The translations under genes were made by a program, and so were the position numbers. From Lonicera japonica (lineage: Eukaryota > Streptophyta > Magnoliopsida > Dipsacales > Caprifoliaceae): a stretch of 64,000 nt of DNA. This document shows, one piece after another, positions 42,602 through 52,900 of this stretch (within the stretch, counting starts at the first letter, position 1; each line of letters opens with the position of its first letter). The stretch lies in assembly GCA_021464415.1 (NCBI GenBank), contig JAKCWG010000189.1, positions 1-64,000 of the forward strand, in the 5' to 3' direction. The notes under the pieces were generated by a model. It did no database searches, was not told the origin of the DNA, and was given only the letters and a program-made list of their open reading frames with translations.

Positions 42602-44404
42602 TGTTGGTCGAAAAATACCTTAGAGGGGGGGTGAATAGGGTTTTTAAAACTTAATGCGGAATTTAAAAACTTTTCGAAAAAGTTTAAGTAAAACAATTTA
42701 CTAAACAAATTTATCAAGGAATGTAAGCAATTAAACAATCAAGCACAAGAGCAAATAATTAAACAATCTCAAGCAATAACAAAACAATCAATAATAAAGA
42801 GATTGAGTTAGAAAGATTGAACCGATTTGAAGTACAAGGCTTTTTGTCCACACGGTTTTGGTTTACCAAACCATAGTCCGCGCTCGGTTAGTTTCCCGAG
42901 AATTTCCACTAAAATCAATCTCCTTCCGGGTGAAGATCAAACCTCTACAAGTGTTGTTGTCTCACTACACTCTTTACAAATATTGCTTGACCACAATATT
43001 CTCACAAGAATCTCTCTCTTGCTAACCTTGTGAGATTTACCTCTCACAATATCTAAACAAGAATTTACCTTCTTGTTTTTCTTATGAGATTTACCTCTCA
43101 CAATTGAATACAAAATTGTTTGGTGATTCACACCAATTTACAATAACTCTCTCAAGTGTGTATAGAATACAATTTGAAGCTCACACTAGAGTTATCCCAT
43201 TTGATCAAGATGATATAGCTCAAAAGATTAATGATTGATCAAAAACAATTTCTTGAATCTTTGAATAATGAAGATAGATGAAGAATAGAGTATATGAATG
43301 ATTCGAGGTGTTTAGAATGAGTCTTGGAAGTCATATTTATAGTCCCAAAAGTGATATAGCCGTTTGTGGTGGAGATATAAATTAATGGGGCAAAAATGCA
43401 CTTTTAAAAAGGTTCCAACGGCTATTTTTGGCCATGTAGTCGACTCCCTAATGACCCATGTAGTCGACTACATGGTGTAGTCGACTACCCCATTAACCAT
43501 GTAGTCGACTACATGCTTCTGGAGTGGGATTGCTGCAGACAGCAAAATTTACGATTTGTTTTGATCATATCTCATTATCCAGCTGTTGGATCTTGATGAA
43601 ATTTTGGATATAAGTACTATAATGTGTTATCTAACTACTGTCCAAATTTCATAATGATCGGAGTCCGGGAAGGCCTCCAACAAACCGTTAGATCAAAACT
43701 GCGCAAAAACAGAGCGAGTCTAGAAAGGGAAAAATAAATATTTTTGCAATTAAGTTTCAAAATCAATTTTGATGCTTGGGATAGTTCAAATATATTATCC
43801 TAAGACACCTATTTTCATGAGAGCTCAAAATATTCTCAAATCAATTTAATATGAAATTATTTGAAAACCGGTTTATGCAAGAATGGTGTTTTTAAAGAAA
43901 TTTAGATTCAAACTGATTTTGATCAATCTAACAAAGATGTAAGTTCATATTTGAGCTATATTATTAATCAATTAAGAAACTTTACATTAATCCTAAGCAA
44001 ACACTCAATTACCGAATAGGTGAGTCTTCGAATGCTTCGATTTGTTTCTTCAAATTGATTCTTCACTTGAAGCTTTTCCCTTGAAGCTTTTGCATATGAT
44101 TCTTGATCTTTGTGCTTCATGGATTTGCATAGCTAGCTTGTGAGTGATGAGAATGATCTTCTTTGACACGACCAACGCTTGTAGTTGAATGATCTTGATT
44201 CGGGTAGATCGGTTTTAGTTTCAATGCTTCGTTGACTTGATCGGATATTGATTGAATGATCCTTGTCAAACTTCCTTTGAGAAATCATGCTATTCTTGAT
44301 ATTCCAAATAAGAAATCTATAATCTTATATCAAGAACATGTTAAATTACACATGATTGATTTATTGTTATTATCAAAATAAGATTAAGACCTTCAAGGTC
44401 AACA
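42602..44404. mobile_element. Solo LTR, 1803 bp, with 5-bp target duplication
   Basis: Starts TGTTGGTC and ends GGTCAACA, the TG...CA rule with an extended inverted end. ATATC precedes it (42597-42601) and follows it (44405-44409), a perfect 5-bp target duplication. There is no second copy and no internal gag/pol, so it is most simply a solo LTR left after recombination. The sequence cttagagggggggtgaatag near the start is a repeat signature. It is inserted in the MULE transposase. Confidence 0.82.
43433..43517. repeat. Cluster of GTAGTCGACTAC palindromes in the LTR
   Basis: gtagtcgac occurs four times in 85 bp; two copies are the full 18-bp palindrome catgtagtcgactacatg. Such a cluster can fold into hairpins or give small RNAs. 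Confidence 0.85.
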
Positions 44405-44409
44405 ATATC

Positions 44410-45153
44410 CATCTGGCACACTGTCTTTCTTTTGCCTAACATTCCTTTGCCTAGATGTATTGGTTTCTTGCCTTGATGTAGAGGGTTGTTGCTTTCTTTT
44501 CACCTATGAACATAATAAATTGATTAGTGTATAAATGGAATAGTTTAAAAACAATTAAGTATTTATAAATAAAACGTAATTACATATAGGCTGTTTTTTA
44601 GTTGATGGAACTGTTGGGTTCTTGCATCCCTTCTTGTTATAACCATATTGTTTGCAGTTTTAGCACTACATTCTTCTTCCAGCTCTGCTCATTTGAAAGT
44701 TATCATTCTTAGTTTGATTTGGCTCTTCATATGGACCATTCCTTCTATTCCTTTAAGGTCTTCTAGGCATCCTTCTTTGTCGGGGAGGTAACATGGGCTT
44801 ACATCTATCCTTGGGCCACATTTGCTCACCATTCATAGGTTGCATGTAATGGCCATAAGATACTTTCTGCTTAGTTACCTTGAAGCAGTCATCTACATAC
44901 TTCATGGGGTCATCATTAAAGTAATAAATGGAGACTATTGCATGGGAACAAGGTATTCCACTTAGTTCCCACATTCTACAAGAGCAAGTCCTATCATTTG
45001 TGTCAACTACATAACCCTTTTCCCCCATTTTCACCTCAAACTTATTATTCCCATTGAATGTAGTAGCCCAATACCTGTGATTATTTTTGTTCTCTTCTAA
45101 TTTCTCTTTAAACTTAGGGCATAAATCCCTTCATCCCAGTTATTCATCAGCTG
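44410..45153 (-). pseudogene. MULE transposase C-terminal region (SWIM zinc finger and zinc knuckle)
   Basis: The minus strand encodes NNHRYWATTFNGNNKFEV, then the SWIM-type zinc finger CSCRMWELSGIPCSH (CxC...CxH) followed by VSIYYFNDDPMKYVDDCF, both hallmarks of MuDR/FAR1-like transposases. A decayed CCHC-like knuckle (NCKQYGYNKKGCK) lies near 44630-44670, with stops around it. A one-base shift interrupts the frame near 45115. The catalytic DDE part is missing beyond 45153. Confidence 0.85.
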
Positions 45154-46440
45154 ACGCGCAAAAAATAGTGCAATCGTATACACCCAAGTGTAGGCGGTCA
45201 AGTTGTAGTATAAACTATGGAAGTTCGAGTGTCGAACCATAGGGAGGGGACAAAAGCTTTGTATATCACGAGTTTATATAATAGATGTTGATTAATTAAA
45301 AGTTGTTTTGTGAATTGTTTTTATGAAAGTTTGAAGCAAACTTTTTGAGTTATAAAAATGCTCTTATATTAAGGAAAGCAAAGGCTTTGGGGGATTCTTT
45401 GTTGTCTATAATAACCATGTTTCAATGAATCCAATTCGTCTCATTCATTCACCTTAGTGTGTTACATATTTGCTTATCAAATAAAGGTCTAGAAGTTGGC
45501 AGTAAAAGATTTCGAGGAAATACAACTAATCTAACTCCAATAGGCGACCAAATGAGGGAATACAAACATCACATTTAAGGGAACAAACAAGTAATTAGAG
45601 AGTCCTTAAATATGGGCACAAAGTGTGTTTAAGTGTTGTAGGTAACAAAGGAAATAAAACCATACTTTACACTTTAACCACAAGACGTGACCATATTTAA
45701 AACAAATCTTTCTAATTTTACATAAATAGCATAGCCATCCATTTACAATGGTGGTTGTTGAATAATATATGCTTATTTAAAGTCCTTGTTTATATATAAA
45801 TTATTCAACTAGCACTAATCATACTTGGCATGAAAAGTCTAAGTTTCATTTATGTACTAAACCATTCCATTTATCACCAAAAAATTCCATATACTTGGCA
45901 TAAGGAAGCAAAGGGGATTTAAATGGAAGATCCATAATTTTCATGGTGTTTTAAACCATAGAAGATTAGAAAATATTATCAATAGATGATAAGCATAACT
46001 ATTTGACAACACTAGGCATGAAGCTTGAAAGAATTGGAAACTAGAACATGTTTATTTTTACAACAAGTTCACCCCTAGCCTTGGCTAGGTGATTCACCTC
46101 TTCATAGATGATGAAAGCATGTTAAAGAAGAAGGAGAATCAAGGGAACACTTGTATTAATATATAAGAAGTAAGTTTGTTACAAGTTGAAGAGAATACAA
46201 GAACAAAAGGAAAGTTTCTCTCTATTTTTCTCTCTTAATTTTCTCTCAATTACAAGGGTATAATCTCTCTCTAAAATTTTATCTCTTAAGCTTGAACCTT
46301 GCCCTCTATTTAAATTATCACTTTGAGTTTATAATGTTTTTTCATAGGCTGTTAAAAAAATATTTTACAATATATTTCATAAATTTATTAGATAAATTGT
46401 ATTGCCACAAAATTATTGACTTGGCTTTTTACTAAGCAAA
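45154..46440. mobile_element. Unclassified insertion that truncates the MULE
   Basis: The transposase frame stops abruptly at 45153, and a different sequence begins acgcgcaaaaaatagtgcaa, with cccaagtgtaggcggtcaag and gttcgagtgtcgaaccatag. That opening recalls a plant repeat boundary whose class I cannot name with confidence. No coding domain seen. The far end is uncertain. Confidence 0.35.
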
Positions 46441-47900
46441 ATATACATGGGCAAAAAGCCCAACACTAACTTAGTCCATATTAAAAGAATAAGTATATAT
46501 AAACTTGCCTTATATTCTGGGCGACTTGCCTTATATCTAGCGAGTAAGATAGACTTACTCATCGACTATCTAGTGAGTGTGTATGGATTTTAAGTTTATA
46601 TATTAAATTGCATAATGTTGGCTTATATCCAACAATTATGTTCATTATAACTCGGCCCATGTCCAGTTAGAGAATCATCATTATTATTGCATACTCAGAG
46701 ACGGATGTCGAGTAAGTACTGGGTCAAAAAATAAATAAATTCAAAAAACCGTAGTCTTCCCATCACCAATGACCACGAGATGGAGAGTATATCATCACAC
46801 GTCTCAATTTATTTTTCATTCTCTCACACAAATTAATTATTTTTATTTTTATTCTATATGTTGTTATCAAATGGAACCTTAAAAAATTGTCTTTCGTCTT
46901 CCTTTCTTTTAACTCACAAAGAAGGACAATGGAAAGTAATTTTCTTTTCTCTCATAAACTCCCAAATTGAAGAAATGAAATTAATAGTGCAAATTATTAA
47001 TTCAATTTTTTCCTCCAACCACGAGTTGACACGTGGCAATCAACGTTAACAATCAAGCCTATCCTAGCAGGATAAGCCATGTTGGGTCACTATAAGAAGG
47101 TTAGAGCCCCTCATAAGTTGTGAACCCACCCGAGAGTTAATTACGAGCGATGGATTGCAGAGCTCGGGCTCTAGAACTCTTTTGACGAACTCTGGAGCTC
47201 CCTCCCACCTAAACTACTCTACGAGAGTGGTTAACAGAAGTATGGGCAACTGCCACCTGCTCTGTAGAGCGTGCAAAACGCCCTTCACCATCATTAAATA
47301 CCCACTAGCTGCATTTAATGCACCAGAATTCATGTAGAAGCAAGGTCAGAGTTGGTGACAGTCGAAGTATGGCTCCAGACTTGCTCTGGGAGCTTTGACC
47401 ACACGTTTCCTTCCAGTCATATATATATATATATATAAGAAGCATTTACTTCCTTCAACTACAACCAAGTTCTACTAACAAAAAAAGAAAAAAAATACTC
47501 CAAAAAATAAGGGTGAATCCAGCATTCAATAGCAAAAAGACAAGAGATAAATAGAAACTTAGTGCACTTAGTAGAGCTCATAAGATAGAGAAGTCTGAAC
47601 TTGTGTAGTTTGAGCATACTCTTATTGTAACATTGTGAAGATAGAACAGTTAGTGAGACTTTCGTGAGTTTGTAATTGTTGTTCATCTATCATCAATATA
47701 AAGCAAACCGAACTCCTAACTCTATTCCACAAAGAAGGACTAACCCGTATCTTCATACGAGGCCAACCTCCTCTATACATCTTTGACTTTGTTAGTTTGC
47801 TGCATTTATTACACCAATAATTTGATTCGATTATTTGATTGTGTGATCTAAAATACCCTCCTAGATTTTAGCACCAACAAAAATAATTCTCATTTTTCCA
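46441..47900 (+). mobile_element. LTR-like region
   Basis: Contains a G+C-richer stretch (47080-47400), a TATA-like (TA)n-taagaagcat at 47420-47442, a leader with a poly-A signal-like catcaatataaagc near 47692 and an end ...agcaccaaca at 47879. This fits an LTR with U3-R-U5 order, but start and target duplication were not found. Confidence 0.35.
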
Positions 47901-49091
47901 ATTAAAATTTTATGTTCTTTTTTCCTTCTCCTAAACTCCTGAACATAACACATGGTTAAAATGTAAGGCATTAAAATATACTCTTCAAATTCTACATCGA
48001 AAAGTATTTGAAGAGGCATATTAGCTTTTAAGACTCCAATAATATACTCTTTAAATCTCTACCTCACTCTTCAACTTTTGAAGATAGAGAATTCTCACTT
48101 TACAAATTTGAAAAGAGAAAAACCCACTCTTAAAATAAAAGCTTCACCTCCTTTTAATAAATTAGTATTATATTAATTTGAAGAGTCTATTGAAGTTTAT
48201 AAAAAATACGCTCTTCAAAGTGACTTTTTAAAGTGCCACGTAAGTTATCAATATATAAGTTTTTAAAGAGTTTAAAAGAGTCTAAAATAGAAGGTATTGT
48301 CTTAGCTCTAAAATACAAGTTCCACCACCATTATGACCCAAAAACACTAAAATATCAAACACAAACCACCAATAACCACAATGAGACCAAAATTTCTTTT
48401 TAGGAAGATTCCTCCAATTATTTTGGCTACTAATTTGGCAGTACATTCTCCCTCTGGTGTGTGTATTTTACATTTCTCAAAGTATATAGAAAATAGTTAC
48501 AATGGAGTGTTGCAGAGCTTTCAATGGTTTTTGTATCTATTTGGATAGAGTTTTGGTTAAGAAGAAGAAGGAGATAAGATCCCTTGCTAAGGGTTTATCC
48601 CTTCCTATTTATAAGTGTATGTTAAGGTTTTACCATACAATTTTTACACAATGTAAAAATTATAAGGGCAAATTTGGGCACTAATCCATAATCACAACAG
48701 GTTTGGGTCTTGTTCACACTTTTTCTTAATAACCATGTTTACAATTGTAGAATAATTAATTGTCATAGTAAGTTATCCTTTAGCTTAGAAGTCTTTTGCC
48801 TATTGGCCAACTGATACAGTACAAAAGAACGCTTGCAAGTCAATTTTGATTTTTCTAGAAGATGTTAATTTGAAGAATTTATTTTGGTAGTTTCATAGTT
48901 AGTTTATCATTAGTAAGAAGTTGATTGGTGGTCAATAAAGATCCTAGGCATTAAATAGTTTATTTCAAAAGTAGTTTGCTTTTAAGATGGAGTTTGACTA
49001 TTTGAGAATTTTAAAGGTCGGATTTGTTATCTATAAATAATATTGTAACGAGACAATGTAAAGCAAATTTGATTTAATAATTAAAATATTA
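47901..49091. other. Intergenic DNA with no gene
   Basis: Repetitive ctctt/aaagag words at 47970-48260 and an LTR-leader-like patch near 48440-48660. The 60-codon frame at 48502-48684 lies in that patch and matches nothing known. Confidence 0.4.
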
Positions 49092-49439
49092 CTCTCTTTG
49101 TCCCATAAAGATAGTTCATTTTTTTTTTCCGTATGTCCTAAATTATAGGACACCTGCCTTTTAAAGAATGCACTGAAATTTCTCTTTTCTTAATGTACCC
49201 TTATTTAATTACATTGTTATCAATTGTAAAATAATTAATTTTACCTAATAAATACTCATCTCCAAAGAAAAGATAAAAAAATATATATGCATCTTCTAAT
49301 CCGATATATTTATTATAGTACAATAAATGAGAGTATAATAAAAAAATGTGTAAAAAGATTATAGTTCTAATTATATTAAATAAAATTTTTTAATCTATGT
49401 AAAAAAATAAATAAATCTATTTTTATGAGACGGAAAGAT
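49092..49439. mobile_element. Stowaway-like MITE, decayed
   Basis: The left end ctctctttgtcccataaag follows TA; the right end ttttatgagacggaaagat precedes TA. The complement of the right matches the left with a few changes. This is the ctccctccgtcccataa signature of plant Stowaway/mariner elements with TA target sites. Confidence 0.65.
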
Positions 49440-49750
49440 TATCTTGTACTAAACTTTGGCATTTATCAGCTTTCTAGGCATCTCCGCGGTGCTATCTGAG
49501 TAGCAGCGTTTTTCTACTGGATCAAATACTCTGCCTTACCAGTCTTATTAATAGGAGCGGGCCACGGGCTTCCCTCGTGGCACAACCGCACAAAGATCCA
49601 ATTGATACGGGTTTCGGGTCAAACTCGTCATAATACGGGTCGGATTTTCCTTTTCGCAGGTGACCCGAAACACAGTGCACCCGTTGAACCCCTCTCTCCT
49701 CTCTCTCTAAAAAGTAACGAGAAAATAGTAAGAAAGAAACTAGTACAAAA

Positions 49751-49980
49751 ATGGAAAGTTCAGCTCCCATAAACCCTAACCCTAACCCTCTCCAATTAGA
49801 TGCTGGTCCAATAGAGGAACCGCATCATTCACCTAAAGATGATCGTATCGAAAACGAAGGCAATTCAGAAGAGGAAAAAACAGTGCGATACACAATTCCT
49901 CCGTGGAGTGAACCTCCGTGCCATCGCTATTTCCTCCATCTTCTCGAAGACGATGGATCTACCACTCATCAGTTCCCTGT
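49751..49980 (+). CDS. FHA gene, exon 1
   Basis: ATG in a good context (aaaaATGga). The exon ends in phase 2 before gtaagt. The telomere-like AAACCCTAACCCTAACCC at 49771-49788 lies inside it and encodes Asn-Pro repeats. Confidence 0.88.
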
Positions 49981-52900
49981 GTAAGTCTAGTCTACTCTCT
50001 CCCAATTCAATTCACTTCTAGACTTTTTGTTGTACTAGATTATCCTGCACACGCGTTGCCTGCGACTCAAATGTATGTAATTTGAAGTATCATGGCCGGT
50101 TAAACGTGAATTAATATTGTCGAGGGGTAAATGTTGGATTGCCATTGTAACCAATTTTTTTATTCAAAAAATTGGAAAATTGCAACATTACCATGAAAAG
50201 AGTTTGCTTTGTAGTGATACCAAACAAGGTCTTAATGTTGAATGGATGACTAGTATAGTAGTATGTGATTTAGAGGTAAAATTTGGTGTTGTTCTTCTGA
50301 TTTCTTATTATTGAATAGATAAAATTCAGCAATCAACAATGGTTGATGATTAACCTCAGCTAAACTAAATTCTAGTGTTAATCTAATTCTTTCCTTTCAT
50401 CAAAACTGTAAGGGTGGTAATGGCGAATAAATTCAAGCAAACAAACATATATTCAATGGTTTACTTAAATAGAAAACAAAAACTTTCCTTCATTCGTTTC
50501 CAGCATTGCAATTAAGCATTCCTCATGCAGCAATCATTGTAACACTCATAGGCTGAAAAAAATGACTAGAAATATAAATGTTATTTCTGAGAATTGAAGG
50601 GGAAATAAGATTATCTAAATATATGATACTATGATTTTCTTATTTTCTTTTTAAAGCAGGAAGAGTGCTTGAACTAAAAATTTTATATATGTATGTGTTC
50701 TTTCATGTATTGAATGATTCAGGTGTACTTTACATGGAAAATTTTGTTTACAAAAGTAATTATCGTGTTTTCAAGTTTTTGTTGAATTTAGATTGCACTT
50801 TAATTTGTCAAATCATCCAGAAACGAGAAGGGTGCTTACATGTTTGGGCGAGTAGATCTTTGTGATTTTGTCATTGACCACCCAAGCATCTCTCCGTTCC
50901 ATGCAGGTACACATTCTTTTGAATCTTTTCTCTTTATGCCAAATCCATATGTCCATTTTGTGTTTCAGATGTGTAAAGTGAAACAATGCACCAAAAGGGT
51001 GCCTTCAGCTGCAATGTGACCCAAGTAGACAGCACAACCCCACAAAGAATGTGTTTGGGAACTTCTGTTCAGTGCTTTAGAATTAGAAATTTGCAATAAA
51101 ATGAATTCAGATTTTAGACTGATATAGACCCCAATTCTAAGTGCCGGTGGACTGAGAAATTGAAGAAACGATTGCTTTGGCAGCTCATCCTCACCAAACG
51201 AATTCCTGGACTAAACCTCTATTTCTGAGCAAGTTGGAAATGGCATAATGTAGCCAGTCACCAATTTGACATTTGTAACGGCAACTAGCAAGAAGCATGA
51301 GATGTTTTAAGTATGTCTGGCTAAGATTGTCAACTCCCCAAACAAGGTTTTGGTAACTAGGACTGACTGGATTAAAATAACAGGGGTGATGAAAACCAAT
51401 TTATAGTTAGATAAGGAACGGTGTAGCAATTATAGTCAATGTTAGCATGAGAGTTGATGAGAGAACCCTGTTCCTTTTTGGTAGGAAAGGACAACAAGAA
51501 CTATTCCAGTTTGGGTAGGAATAACACCATAAAAGTTTCTTTAGAGTAGAAATGAACCACAATTAATCTAGTACTCAATAACTGACTGGATTAAAATAAC
51601 AGGGGTGACAAAAAGTAATTTATAGTTAGATAAGGAACGACATAGCAATTATAGTCAATGTTTGTATGAGAGTTGGTGATAGAACCCTGTTCCTTTTTGG
51701 TAGGAAAGGACAACAAGAACTATTTCAGTTCGGGTGGGAATAACACCATAAAAGTTTCTTTAGAGTAGAAACAAACCACAGTTAATCTAGCACTCAATCC
51801 TTCGCCATTTCATTGTCAACAGAGAGAGATATATGCAACACATTAATAACTACCCACACTTGGTATACTACCCATAACTCCTTAAACAACTCCACAATAC
51901 TCATACTCAACTTCCTATATCTTGTGTAACTTTTTACATCCCCTACCCTACAAACATAAGAGGTAAAATTATGCAAATCTTAAGTACAAGACACATGAGA
52001 GCCATCGCATTCAAGTTTGATTGCTGCCTTGGTATATCAGTTGGGCCTTCTTTCTTAGCAAGTCTACTAAGTTTGATCCATTTTCCTTTTTTGTTATGAA
52101 CAAAGAAATTGATGACAAAAAACTGGTTGATAAAATTCCTTGGAGAATATGACTGGATTGTGAAACTGTTAAGATGGCTTTTAGGGTGCCATATGACTGG
52201 ATTGTGAAATTGTTAAGAGACTGAGGTAGGTGCAACCTGATGCCCTTGTTCTTGGTTTTGTGGGTCTCTATTTTCCAAGGATAGAACTCTATTTTCTTAT
52301 TGTCATTATTTTACTGTTGTATCGGGCCCTCTAGTTCTACCCTATTCTCAGTTGATTCTAAATAAGTATGCCTTTTGGGGCATTGAGGTGTGACATACTC
52401 CCTCCATCCCAAATTCGGAGGCCCTGTTTGACTTTGACACTCTTTTGAGGATATACTCATTTCAACATAATCAATAGTTAAGAACAAAACTTATTTACTA
52501 TTGTGGAATTTGATACATTGATTATGTCTTAAAAAAGGAAAGGTGGTTCTTAACTTGGAACGTCCCAAAAAGGAATACCGTAGTTCCATTTTGAGATGGA
52601 GGGAGTATATTGTTTGTGGTGTTGTCTATATTGGTTAATACGAGGATTAAATAGTTTCTTGCTTCTGTAGTTTGAATATTATTTCGTAACACAAGAATAA
52701 TGTCTTCTTGATGTGGTGATCTCAGTAATGTTACTTGACCACGTGTTTCCCATTTTCTAGTTCTCCAGTTTAAGAGAAGTGGTGATGCCTACCTATATGA
52801 TCTCAGTAGTACACATGGGACTTTTATAAACAAGAAACAGGTATTTCTTTTGTCCCCCAAGTATTTGAATACCGTTAAATGTTTTTTTAATGATATCTTA

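Larger units (their letters stand above)
40712..45153 (-). mobile_element. Decayed MULE (Mutator-like element) with nested solo LTR
   Basis: The left end (40712-40990) is typical of plant MULE termini: gaccaaaaataac, a ttaggtcattgaactt phrase and a gtccgttaaatttaaacgg block, then a leader. Inside are a GRF zinc-finger pseudogene on the plus strand (41188-41487) and, convergent on the minus strand, C-terminal transposase debris (about 42240-42596 and 44410-45153). These two transposase parts are split by a solo LTR at 42602-44404. The transposase side ends abruptly at 45153, so the right TIR is lost. Gene content and layout support the call; the exact left terminus is approximate. Confidence 0.72.
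50907..52760 (+). other. FHA gene intron 2 with duplication and MITE
   Basis: Holds a two-copy 219-bp duplication (51362-51799) and a Stowaway MITE (52398-52605). No other coding sequence. Confidence 0.6.

Noticed and set aside
50665..50865. 66-codon frame covering FHA exon 2
   Set aside because: Out of phase with the exon; the coding phase gives KGAYMFGRVDLCDFV.
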